From: Streptomyces sp. NBC_01241 | GTDB lineage: Bacteria; Actinomycetota; Actinomycetes; Streptomycetales; Streptomycetaceae | Reading direction: 5' to 3' | Assembly: GCF_041435435.1 (NCBI RefSeq) | Contig: NZ_CP108494.1 | Coordinates: forward strand, 5,676,501 to 5,740,500 | Length of the DNA stretch: 64,000 bases | Part shown: positions 1 through 7,282 of the stretch, piece by piece | Layout: each line of letters begins with the position of its first letter | Numbering within the stretch: the stretch's first letter is position 1 | Notes under the pieces: generated by a model | What the model saw: the letters and a program-made list of their open reading frames with translations, nothing else | The model's database searches: none | Told to the model about the DNA's origin: nothing | Program-made: the position numbers and the translations under genes

Positions 1-114
1 GTACCGTCCGACGGCTGGCACGCGCCCAACGAGAAGGTCGAAATCGGCCTTCTGTTCAAGGGCGTGGAGACAGCGGCCCACCTCTGGGGCGAACTGGCCG
101 CCGCACTCCGCTGA
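1..114 (+). CDS. C-terminal end of an M20-family dipeptidase (partial)
   Basis: Only the last 37 codons are in the window; the gene enters from the left edge and stops with TGA at 112-114. The visible tail contains DGWHAPNEKVEIGL, followed by a helix-like stretch rich in Ala and Leu. I recall this HAPNE motif from the C-terminus of M20/M25/M40 zinc dipeptidases, where the His belongs to the active-site region. It lies 44 bp upstream of nudC on the same strand and could share a transcript with it. The catalytic core is outside the window, so substrate and full length cannot be judged. Confidence 0.7.
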   Translation, partial: VPSDGWHAPNEKVEIGLLFKGVETAAHLWGELAAALR

Positions 115-158
115 ATCCTCTGAACACCCGATCCATCTCGGGGGAGTAGGAAGCACCT

Positions 159-1106
159 GTGAGCACCTTCGACAACGCCACCACAGACCGGCCCATCGGT
201 CTCACGGCGCCCAGCGGCATCGACCGGGCGGCGCACCACCGCCTCGACGAGGCCTGGCTGTCCGCCGCGTGGAGCCACCCGACCACCCGTGTGTTCGTCG
301 TCTCCGGCGGGCAGGTGCTGATCGACGACACGGCCGACGGCGGTACGGAGATCGTCATGACCCCGGCCTTCGAGGCCCCGGTCACCGAGACCCACCGCTA
401 CTTCCTCGGCACGGACGAGGACGGCATCAGCTACTTCGCGCTCCAGAAGGACTCCCTGCCCGGCCGCATGGACCAGCCGGCCCGTCCGGCCGGCCTGCGC
501 GAGGCCGGGCTGCTGCTCGGCCCCCGCGACGCCGGCCTGATGGTGCACGCGGTGGCTCTGGAGAACTGGCAGCGGCTGCACCGCTTCTGCTCGCGCTGCG
601 GCGAACGCACGGTCATCGCGGCGGCCGGCCACATCCGCCGCTGCCCGGCCTGCGGTGCCGAGCACTACCCGCGTACCGACCCGGCGGTCATCATGCTGGT
701 GACGGACGACCAGGACCGCGCGCTGCTGGGCCGCCAGGTGCACTGGCCCGAGGGCCGCTTCTCGACGCTCGCGGGCTTCGTCGAGCCGGGGGAGTCGATC
801 GAGCAGTCCGTGGCCCGCGAGGTCTTCGAGGAGGCGGGCATCACCGTCGGCGAGGTCGAGTACATCGCCAGCCAGCCCTGGCCGTTCCCGTCCAGCCTGA
901 TGCTCGGTTTCATGGCACGCGCGACCTCGTCGGAGATCGACGTGGACGGCGAGGAGATCGAGGAGGCCCGCTGGTTCTCCCGCGAGGACCTGACGGCGGC
1001 CTTCGAGTCTGGCGAGGTCATGCCGCCGTTCGGCATCTCGATCGCGGCCCGCCTGATCGAGCTCTGGTACGGCAAGCCGCTCCCGAAGCCGGGCACGGTC
1101 GGCTGA
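159..1106 (+). CDS. nudC: NAD(+)/NADH diphosphatase NudC
   Basis: This 315-residue Nudix hydrolase should cleave NAD(H) to NMN(H) and AMP; family members also remove NAD caps from RNA. Four cysteines at about 144, 147, 162 and 165 (CSRC and CPAC) form the zinc ribbon. The Nudix box runs from about 206 to 228 with the REVFEEAG core. The SQPWPFP signature that separates NudC from other Nudix enzymes is at 238-244. The start is GTG after GGAAG in the upstream sequence; no in-frame ATG gives a better site. It ends opposite the convergent mycoredoxin gene, with a shared hairpin between them. Confidence 0.93.
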   Translation: MSTFDNATTDRPIGLTAPSGIDRAAHHRLDEAWLSAAWSHPTTRVFVVSGGQVLIDDTADGGTEIVMTPAFEAPVTETHRYFLGTDEDGISYFALQKDSLPGRMDQPARPAGLREAGLLLGPRDAGLMVHAVALENWQRLHRFCSRCGERTVIAAAGHIRRCPACGAEHYPRTDPAVIMLVTDDQDRALLGRQVHWPEGRFSTLAGFVEPGESIEQSVAREVFEEAGITVGEVEYIASQPWPFPSSLMLGFMARATSSEIDVDGEEIEEARWFSREDLTAAFESGEVMPPFGISIAARLIELWYGKPLPKPGTVG

Positions 1107-1130
1107 CGTACGGCATACGGCTCACGGCTC

Positions 1131-1175
1131 ACGCGAACGCCCTCTCCGGTCGAGCACTGGAGAGGGCGTTCGCGT
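1131..1175. terminator. Bidirectional terminator hairpin between nudC and mrx1
   Basis: Positions 1131-1147 are perfectly complementary to 1159-1175, a 17-bp stem with an 11-nt loop. It lies between two convergent genes and has no U-tract, as is usual for Streptomyces terminators. Confidence 0.8.
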
Positions 1176-1206
1176 ACCGCGTTCCCGCACTGCGGGAGCT
1201 GCCGGA

Positions 1207-1461
1207 TCAGACGGCGAGTGCCTGCTTCACCTGGGCCAGGGACGGGTTCGTCATGACGGCCTCGACACCGGTGGAGCCGACGACCAGGACGGTGGGAACG
1301 GTCTGGTTGCCCCCGTTGGCCTTCTCGACGAAGGCCGCGGACTCCGGGTCCTGCTCGATGTTGATCTCGTTGTACGCGATGCCCTCGCGGTCCATCTGGC
1401 CCTTGAGCCGACGGCAGTAGCCGCACCACGTGGTGCTGTACATCGTCACAGTGCCCGGCAT
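1207..1461 (-). CDS. mrx1: Mycoredoxin (glutaredoxin-like, CGYC)
   Basis: This 84-residue thioredoxin-fold protein has the active-site pair C13-G-Y-C16, then TVPTV (the cis-Pro loop) near residue 55. That matches actinobacterial mycoredoxins, which reduce mycothiol mixed disulfides on proteins. The reading frame extends upstream, but ATG at 1461 has AAAGGAG eight bases before it and matches the family N-terminus. A GGAAT-N18-GTT element 90-116 bp upstream fits the sigma-R promoter consensus, so oxidative induction by the SigR encoded at 37.6 kb is likely. The gene diverges from uvrD2. Confidence 0.9.
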   Translation of the reverse strand: MPGTVTMYSTTWCGYCRRLKGQMDREGIAYNEINIEQDPESAAFVEKANGGNQTVPTVLVVGSTGVEAVMTNPSLAQVKQALAV

Positions 1462-1551
1462 GTCTTCGCGCTCCTTTGGCTCGTCAGTCTGTCTCATCCG
1501 TCTCATCCGTCATGCGGAGAAGCTGGAAAGTGCGTCACCGCACGGAAAGGG

Positions 1552-1577
1552 AACGTACGTGAGGCAACCACCATTCC
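1552..1577 (-). promoter_or_regulatory. Sigma-R-type promoter of mrx1
   Basis: On the minus strand GGAAT (1577-1573) and GTT (1554-1552) are separated by exactly 18 bp, the sigma-R consensus. A start near 1545 would give a leader of about 85 nt before mrx1. The match is seen directly; its use is inferred. Confidence 0.65.
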
Positions 1578-1660
1578 CGCGACCACCCCCGTATCGGGCG
1601 GCAGGCCGCCACCCCGTAGCGGGCCGCCACCCCGCATTAGTACGACAGATGCGGCCCCCC

Positions 1661-1669
1661 TGTGGACAA
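1661..1669 (-). promoter_or_regulatory. Perfect DnaA box upstream of uvrD2
   Basis: The minus strand reads TTGTCCACA, the preferred Streptomyces DnaA 9-mer. It lies 40 bp before the uvrD2 start, in the mrx1-uvrD2 divergent region. No second box is adjacent, so it is not an origin. Confidence 0.45.
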
Positions 1670-1708
1670 CCTTCGCACCGGCCTCTTCCGACCTGGCAGC
1701 ATGGCGGG

Positions 1709-3904
1709 GTGACAGCAGCAACGCATTCCTCCCTCTTCCCGCAGGTCCCCGAGTCGGCCGACGCCGTGCTCGACGGCCTGGACCCCGAGCAGCGCGAGGT
1801 CGCCACGGCCCTGCACGGCCCGGTGTGTGTGCTGGCCGGAGCCGGTACGGGCAAGACGCGCGCGATCACGCATCGCATCGCCTATGGGGTGCGCGCCGGA
1901 ATACTCCAGCCGACGAGCGTGCTCGCCGTCACCTTCACCAACCGGGCCGCGGGCGAGATGCGGGGACGGCTGCGCCAGCTCGGCGCGGGCGGGGTGCAGG
2001 CGCGGACGTTCCACTCCGCCGCCCTGCGCCAGCTCCAGTACTTCTGGCCGAAAGCGGTCGGTGGTGACCTGCCGAGGCTGGTGGAGCGCAAGGTCCAGCT
2101 GGTCGCCGAGGCCGCGGCCCGCTGCCGCATCCGCCTCGACCGCAACGAGCTGCGCGATGTCACCAGCGAGATCGAGTGGTCCAAGGTCACCCAGACCGTG
2201 CCCGCCGACTACCCGGCCGTGGTCGCCAAGACCCAGCGCGACGCCCCGCGCGACCCGGCGGAGATCTCCCAGATCTATGCGATGTACGAGCAGCTGAAGC
2301 GCGACCGCTCGGTGATCGACTTCGAGGACGTGCTGCTTCTCACCGTCGCCATCCTCCAGGACCGCCATGACATCGCCGACCACGTCCGCCGCCAGTACCA
2401 GCACTTCGTCGTCGACGAGTACCAGGACGTCAGCCCGCTCCAGCAGCGGCTGCTCGATCTCTGGCTCGGAGACCGCGACACCCTGTGCGTCGTTGGCGAC
2501 GCCAGCCAGACGATCTACTCCTTCACCGGGGCCACCCCCGACCACCTGCTGAATTTCCGCACCCGCCACCCCAATGCGACGGTGGTGAAGCTGGTCCGGG
2601 ACTACCGATCCACCCCCCAGGTCGTCCATCTGGCCAACGGGCTGCTCGGCCAGGCCCGCGGCCGTGCCGCCGAGCACCGGCTCGAACTGGTCTCGCAGCG
2701 CGAGCCCGGCCCCGAGCCCGCCTATACGGAGTACGCGGACGAGCCCGCGGAGGCCGAGGGCACCGCCCGCCGCATCCGCGATCTGATCGCCGCGGGCGTT
2801 CCGGCCGGCGAGATCGCCGTGCTCTACCGGGTCAACTCCCAGTCCGAGGTCTACGAGCAGGCCCTGGCCGACGCGGGCGTTCCGTACCAGCTGCGCGGCG
2901 CCGAGCGCTTCTTCGAACGGGCAGAGGTACGAGAGGCCGGCGTCGCCCTGCGCGGCGCGGCCCGCGCGGGGGGCAACGACTCCCTGCTCGACGACGCGGA
3001 GGGGCTGTCGGCGGAAGTGCGCGCGGTGCTCTCCACCAAGGGATGGACCACAGAACCGCCCGCGGGCTCCGGCGCGGTGCGCGACCGCTGGGAATCCCTG
3101 GCCGCCCTGGTCCGGCTCGCCGAGGACTTCGAACAGGCCAAGCCGGACGCGACACTCTCCGACCTGGTGGCGGAACTCGACGAGCGGGCCGCCGCCCAGC
3201 ACGCCCCCACCGTCCAGGGAGTCACGCTCGCCTCGCTGCACTCCGCGAAGGGCCTGGAGTGGGACGCCGTGTTCCTGGTCGGTCTGACCGAGGGCATGAT
3301 GCCGATCACCTACGCCAAGACCGACGAGCAAATCGAGGAGGAGCGTCGCCTGCTGTACGTCGGTGTCACCCGGGCGCGCCTGCACCTCTCGCTGTCGTGG
3401 TCGCTGTCCCGCTCACCCGGCGGCCGCGCCGGACGCCGTCCGAGCCGGTTCCTGAACGGACTGCGCCCCGGCTCGGTGGCCCTCGGCGCGCGTGGCGCGG
3501 CGGGTGGCGGCGGCGGGATCGAGCGGGGCATCGGACGGATCGCCAGGCGCGGCACGCGCGGCCCTGCCCGGTGCCGGGTCTGCGGCAAAACCCTCACCGA
3601 CGCGGGCGAGATGAAGCTGATGCGTTGCGACGACTGCCCCTCCGACATGGACGAGGCGCTGTACGAGCGGCTGCGCGACTGGCGGGCGGTCCGGGCGAAG
3701 GAGATCGGTCAGCCCGCGTACTGCGTCTTCACGGACAAGACACTGATGGCGATCGCGGAGGCGGTGCCGGGCAGCGCGGGCGAACTGGCCGGGATCTCCG
3801 GGGTCGGCGCGCGGAAGCTGGACCGGTTCGGGACCGCGGTACTTGCCATGTGCGCAGGTGAGACGGTGGAGGAAGGGGCCGGGGACGCCGTTGACGAGGT
3901 GTGA
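1709..3904 (+). CDS. uvrD2: ATP-dependent DNA helicase UvrD2 (with HRDC domain)
   Basis: This 731-residue SF1A helicase has Walker A GAGTGKT at about 44-50, DEYQD (motif II) near 235, and the later motifs TVVKLVRDYRS and LHSAKGLEWD. After the motor core it carries a four-cysteine module (CRVC near 621, CDDC near 640) and an HRDC domain to the end. This arrangement is typical of actinobacterial UvrD2, an essential 3'-5' helicase in mycobacteria. The frame is open upstream to 1430, but GTG at 1709 follows an in-frame-free leader and gives the family N-terminus. A DnaA box precedes it. The wblC leader begins right after its stop. Confidence 0.92.
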   Translation: MTAATHSSLFPQVPESADAVLDGLDPEQREVATALHGPVCVLAGAGTGKTRAITHRIAYGVRAGILQPTSVLAVTFTNRAAGEMRGRLRQLGAGGVQARTFHSAALRQLQYFWPKAVGGDLPRLVERKVQLVAEAAARCRIRLDRNELRDVTSEIEWSKVTQTVPADYPAVVAKTQRDAPRDPAEISQIYAMYEQLKRDRSVIDFEDVLLLTVAILQDRHDIADHVRRQYQHFVVDEYQDVSPLQQRLLDLWLGDRDTLCVVGDASQTIYSFTGATPDHLLNFRTRHPNATVVKLVRDYRSTPQVVHLANGLLGQARGRAAEHRLELVSQREPGPEPAYTEYADEPAEAEGTARRIRDLIAAGVPAGEIAVLYRVNSQSEVYEQALADAGVPYQLRGAERFFERAEVREAGVALRGAARAGGNDSLLDDAEGLSAEVRAVLSTKGWTTEPPAGSGAVRDRWESLAALVRLAEDFEQAKPDATLSDLVAELDERAAAQHAPTVQGVTLASLHSAKGLEWDAVFLVGLTEGMMPITYAKTDEQIEEERRLLYVGVTRARLHLSLSWSLSRSPGGRAGRRPSRFLNGLRPGSVALGARGAAGGGGGIERGIGRIARRGTRGPARCRVCGKTLTDAGEMKLMRCDDCPSDMDEALYERLRDWRAVRAKEIGQPAYCVFTDKTLMAIAEAVPGSAGELAGISGVGARKLDRFGTAVLAMCAGETVEEGAGDAVDEV

Positions 3905-3917
3905 GAAAAACTCGTCG

Positions 3918-3957
3918 AAAAAATAGTTTGCGCCCGCCCCAGTCATCACCATAGGTT
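3918..3957 (+). promoter_or_regulatory. WblC/WhiB7-type promoter of the wblC leader
   Basis: An AT-rich block (AAAAAATAG, 3918-3926) lies just before TTGCGC at 3928-3933, with TAGGTT at 3952-3957 after an 18-bp spacer. WhiB7-family proteins autoactivate by binding an AT-rich minor groove next to the -35 element, and this layout matches. The call rests on motif reading. Confidence 0.6.
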
Positions 3958-4069
3958 CTTAACCACGGGAACAGCGACTTCTCTGAAGCCCTGGCCCTGT
4001 GCTGTACTTATCCGAATACGTAGGACCGGTTCACCGGTCCCCCCGAGACGCCGAGAGGAGGCGATTGAA

Positions 4070-4405
4070 GTGATCAGCATCATCGAGACCAACAAAGTGA
4101 CCGATCTTTCGGTCGTCTCCGCCTGCTCGCTCGGCCTCGCCTGCTCTTCCGAGTCCTCGCTCCGTGGCACCGGTATGTCCGGCATTTCTGCCGTCAGCCC
4201 GCTGTCCCTGGCGAGCCTCCCCGTGCGGGAGCGCAATGAGCGACCGACCCAGGCACCGGCAGCAGCAGGAGCGAAGGGACAGGCCCAGGCCTATGCCTTT
4301 GCCGCCGTCGGTGCGGGAGCGGAATCCGGCGCCAAGAAGCAGATGACGCACCACCACACGATGTGGGCCTTCCGTGGGCCTGAACCCTGGAGTGATCCAG
4401 CCTGA
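4070..4405 (+). CDS. Possible leader ORF in the wblC 5' region
   Basis: This ORF of 111 codons starts with GTG after a strong GAGAGGAGG site and stops at 4403-4405, 24 bp before the terminator hairpin of the wblC leader. The product is rich in Ser, Ala, Gly and Gln and has no recognisable domain or signal peptide. Known whiB7/wblC leaders carry upstream ORFs whose impaired translation by ribosome-targeting antibiotics favours readthrough of the terminator. This ORF is well placed for that role. It may be shorter in reality, and the peptide itself may have no function. Its stop codon lies inside a small stem (4401-4406 with 4412-4417). Confidence 0.55.
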   Translation: MISIIETNKVTDLSVVSACSLGLACSSESSLRGTGMSGISAVSPLSLASLPVRERNERPTQAPAAAGAKGQAQAYAFAAVGAGAESGAKKQMTHHHTMWAFRGPEPWSDPA

Positions 4406-4429
4406 TTCACCATCAGGCCGGCGCCTTCA

Positions 4430-4470
4430 GGGCCGCGGAACCCCACTCGGGATCCGCGGCCCTTTTGTTT
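4430..4470 (+). terminator. Intrinsic terminator/attenuator in the wblC leader
   Basis: GGGCCGCGGA (4430-4439) pairs perfectly with TCCGCGGCCC (4453-4462), followed by TTTTGTTTTG. A U-rich tract is rare in this genome. Since it lies 109 bp before the wblC start and after the leader ORF, it is best read as an attenuator. Confidence 0.85.
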
Positions 4471-4578
4471 TGTCCAAACGGACGAGACAACCCGAAGGAG
4501 CCTCGGGACAAGCAGCACCCGGTACCAGCCGCCTACCGGCCAACAGGCCGGAACGACCAGACGAGGACACCACCCACC

Positions 4579-4947
4579 GTGCAACTCGAAGCGCACGCCC
4601 CGTCCGTACCGACTTCCGACACGATCCCGCCGCCCGGCCCCACGGAGGACTCCGCCTTGATCCCCCTCACTGCGCTCACCGCGCTCGACGACGCCATCGA
4701 GAACCTCGGCGTGCCCGTCCCCTGCCGCTCCTATGACCCGGAGGTCTTCTTCGCCGAGTCGCCGGCCGACGTCGAGTACGCCAAGTCCCTTTGCCGCACC
4801 TGTCCGCTCGTGGAGGCCTGCCTCGCCGGCGCCAAGGAGCGGCGCGAACCGTGGGGCGTCTGGGGCGGTGAGCTCTTCATCCAGGGCGTCGTCGTCGCTC
4901 GCAAGCGGCCGCGTGGCCGTCCGCGCAAGAACCCGGTCGCGGCGTGA
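4579..4947 (+). CDS. wblC: WhiB-family regulator WblC (WhiB7)
   Basis: This 122-residue protein has the four iron-sulfur cysteines at 49, 72, 75 and 81 (the last three as CRTC..C), the GVWGG turn at 93-97 and an AT-hook RGRPRK at 112-117. That combination defines WblC/WhiB7, which partners with the principal sigma factor at AT-rich promoters and switches on intrinsic resistance to translation-targeting antibiotics. GTG at 4579 gives the N-terminus I recall for the family (VQLEAHAPSV). The gene follows a long leader with its own promoter, ORF and attenuator, so expression is probably controlled after initiation as well as by autoactivation. Confidence 0.93.
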   Translation: MQLEAHAPSVPTSDTIPPPGPTEDSALIPLTALTALDDAIENLGVPVPCRSYDPEVFFAESPADVEYAKSLCRTCPLVEACLAGAKERREPWGVWGGELFIQGVVVARKRPRGRPRKNPVAA

Positions 4948-5039
4948 CCGCCGTGCTGGGGGTCCCGGCCCCCAAACCCATGAAGCGCCCCGGAACCATC
5001 GACCGTCCCCACACCCACGATCCCCGAAATCAGGCTCCG

Positions 5040-5303
5040 ATGTCCGTCCCCACGAATGAGCCCGTCGGCTCCGCAACACCGAACGTCACGATCACCGGCG
5101 CGAACGACTCGCGTCAGAACAGGACCCGCGAGATGCAACTCATCCCAGAAGCCCTGGCTCGTGCGCATATGCACGACCGTCTGAGGGAAGCCGACGCGCA
5201 ACGCCAGGCCGTCCGCCTGGTCACCGCGCGCCGGATGCAGCGCCGGGCCGAGCGCGCCTCGATGCGCGCCCGCCGTGCGCTGGCCATGGCGGTCATGCAC
5301 TAG
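5040..5303 (+). CDS. Small basic protein downstream of wblC, unknown function
   Basis: This protein has 87 residues from ATG 5040. Its C-terminal half is a long Arg/Ala-rich helix (for example RRMQRRAERASMRARRALAM), the N-terminal half looks disordered, and I recognise no domain. Two other starts are possible: GTG 4944, which would overlap the wblC stop, or ATG 5133, which leaves only the conserved helix. None has a strong ribosome-binding site. Its position behind wblC with no terminator between them suggests co-transcription. The strong positive charge would fit nucleic-acid or ribosome contact, but that is speculation. Confidence 0.6.
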   Translation: MSVPTNEPVGSATPNVTITGANDSRQNRTREMQLIPEALARAHMHDRLREADAQRQAVRLVTARRMQRRAERASMRARRALAMAVMH

Positions 5304-5384
5304 TCGGGCCAGAGACCAGCAGCACCCGCTGCCGGGCAGCCGCTCTGCCCGGGAGCAATCAGTACCCCATAGTGAGTACCCCTT

Positions 5385-5418
5385 CCGCGGGGCCGGTCCA
5401 TTCGGACCGGCCCCGCGG
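5385..5418. terminator. Perfect 15-bp hairpin after the wblC operon
   Basis: Positions 5385-5399 pair with 5404-5418 around a 4-nt ATTC loop. There is no U-tract. It probably ends the wblC transcript. Confidence 0.7.
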
Positions 5419-5496
5419 TTGTGCTGGGCGGTTGTGCTGGGTGGTCGTGTTGTGTGGTTCCGCGCGGCACGGCAGCGACGGAGTTATCGTCACAAG

Positions 5497-5712
5497 GTGA
5501 ACGAGGAGACTCATCACTGGATTCAGCAATGCCCGCGGAGAGACGCCGCAGTGGTCGCATGTGCCCTGTGCGGCACCTCCGGCGGCAGCGGTACCGCACC
5601 GCCGACCTGGCTCTGTTCCGTGGAGAACGGCAGCCGCCAGTACTTCTGCGAAGAGTGCGCCCGCACCCATATCCGGGCGATCGAGAGCCGTCTCGACTCA
5701 GCCTGGTGGTGA
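5497..5712 (+). CDS. Small two-CxxC protein, unknown function
   Basis: This 71-residue protein starts at GTG 5497. It carries CALC near residue 27 and CEEC near 56, spaced like a single zinc ribbon, plus an HxW motif near the N-terminus and a C-terminal helix. I recognise the general zinc-ribbon look but no named family. It lies alone between the wblC-side hairpin and the convergent AarF gene, with a weak ribosome-binding site (ACAAG). It could be a small zinc-binding regulator or adaptor. Confidence 0.6.
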   Translation: MNEETHHWIQQCPRRDAAVVACALCGTSGGSGTAPPTWLCSVENGSRQYFCEECARTHIRAIESRLDSAWW

Positions 5713-5810
5713 GGTCCGGGGTGTGACGGCTCGGTACGTGACGGCCCGGGGTGTGAGGCCCCGGGCCGTCACATCCCGGACTCGGTACCGGGGCCTGAAG
5801 GCCCCCTGCT

Positions 5811-7241
5811 CTACGCGCCCGCGGCGGCGTCGCCCGCCCATTCCTGTACCACCGGCTCCTGCTCATCCACCGAAAGGAACCCCGGTACCCAGGCTTCGAG
5901 TTCGTCACGCAGCCGCACCGTCGCACCCAGCTGACACAGCACCCCGATCGTGCTCAGCGTCACCCGGTGTATGAGCAGATAGGCGGGCGGCAGATTCAAC
6001 TGTTTGCCCAGCTGATGAGCGGGCGAGCGAGGATCCGCGATCCGCGTCGCCTGATTGCGCATCCAGTTCCGGGTGAAGGTGAACTCCTCCACCTGCGCCG
6101 GTTCGATGATCGGGAGAAGATAGTCGAGCACCGCATCAGGGTCGAGGTCGATCGAATCCTTGACGAACCCCTCCTCGCGCAGCAGCTCGTACACCGCCTC
6201 CGCGTCATCCGCCAGCGCCAGCCGCAAGGAATCACCGATGGTCTGCGGCAGACCACCCGGCAGCCGGTCCACCGTGCCGAAGTCCAGCACCCCGAGCCGC
6301 CACTGCCCGGCCTCGCCGGCCTTGTCGCTCACGCCCGTCTCACCGACTTCGCCGGTCCTGTCGTCCGGGGACAGCAGCCGGAAGTTGCCCGGATGCGGGT
6401 CCGCGTGCAGCAGACCGGTGCGTGCCGGCCCCGAGAAAAGGAAACGCGCCAGCAACTGACCGGCCCGGTCCCGCTGTTCCGGCGTGCCCTGCGCGATCAC
6501 ATCGGCCAGCGGAACACCGTCCATCCACTCCGTCACCAGCACCTGGTCGGACTGGTGCACGACACCGGGGACCACGACATCCGGATCGGCCGCGAACTCC
6601 TCCGCATGGACCTGTTGCGACCGTGCCTCCTGTTCGTAGTCCAGCTCCTCAGAGACCCGGTCACGCAGCTCCGTGATGAGCGGCTTGATGTCCATTCCCG
6701 GGATCAACGGGCCGAGCAGCCGGGCGAACCTGCTGAGCTGGGTCAGATCCGAGAGCAGCGCCTCTCCGGCGCCCGGGTACTGCACCTTCACCGCGACGTC
6801 CCGCCCGTCGTGCCACACCGCCCGGTGGACCTGACCGATCGAGGCGGCGGCCGACGGCTTGTCGTCGAATTCGAGGAACAGCTCCCGCCAGTCCTCCCCG
6901 AGCCGCTCCTCCAGCACCGCGTGCACCGTGCCGCTGGGCAGCGGAGGCGCGGCTTCCTGCAGTTTGGTGAGCGCCGCCCGGTACGGTCCGGCGACCTCCT
7001 CGGGCAGCGCCGACTCGAAGACGGACAGAGCCTGACCCAGCTTCATCGCCCCGCCCTTCAACTCGCCCAGGACCTTGAAGAGCTGATCCGCGGTGCGCTG
7101 CTGGACCTCCCGGGCGACCAACTCCGCGGACTTCCCGCCGATCCGCTTGCCGAGGCCCCACGTGGCGCGGCCTGCGAAACCCAGTGGCAGGGCGGCCAAC
7201 TTGGCGGTACGGGTGACCGCTTTCCGGGGTAGATCAGACAT
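5811..7241 (-). CDS. AarF/UbiB-type (ABC1) atypical kinase family protein
   Basis: This 476-residue protein has the ABC1/UbiB fold markers: an N-terminal KxGQ-like helix (GGAMKLGQALS), the lysine strand VAVKVQYPG, the catalytic loop HADPHPGNF and the metal-binding DFGTV. Characterised relatives support quinone synthesis or lipid homeostasis through ATPase activity; the actinobacterial role is unclear. ATG at 7241 follows GGAGGGG; the upstream in-frame ATG at 7253 overlaps that site and is less likely. A low-complexity Thr/Gly/Glu insert sits just after the HPGN loop. The divergent neighbour is beyond the ThiF-like gene, which is transcribed in the same direction just upstream. Confidence 0.85.
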   Translation of the reverse strand: MSDLPRKAVTRTAKLAALPLGFAGRATWGLGKRIGGKSAELVAREVQQRTADQLFKVLGELKGGAMKLGQALSVFESALPEEVAGPYRAALTKLQEAAPPLPSGTVHAVLEERLGEDWRELFLEFDDKPSAAASIGQVHRAVWHDGRDVAVKVQYPGAGEALLSDLTQLSRFARLLGPLIPGMDIKPLITELRDRVSEELDYEQEARSQQVHAEEFAADPDVVVPGVVHQSDQVLVTEWMDGVPLADVIAQGTPEQRDRAGQLLARFLFSGPARTGLLHADPHPGNFRLLSPDDRTGEVGETGVSDKAGEAGQWRLGVLDFGTVDRLPGGLPQTIGDSLRLALADDAEAVYELLREEGFVKDSIDLDPDAVLDYLLPIIEPAQVEEFTFTRNWMRNQATRIADPRSPAHQLGKQLNLPPAYLLIHRVTLSTIGVLCQLGATVRLRDELEAWVPGFLSVDEQEPVVQEWAGDAAAGA

Positions 7242-7282
7242 GAGCCCCTCCAAATCCCAGACTGCCGTACCGCGTGCGACGG

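Noticed and set aside
1637..3385. Long open frame antisense to uvrD2 (582 codons)
   Set aside because: Same reason: it lacks motifs and mirrors the coding strand.
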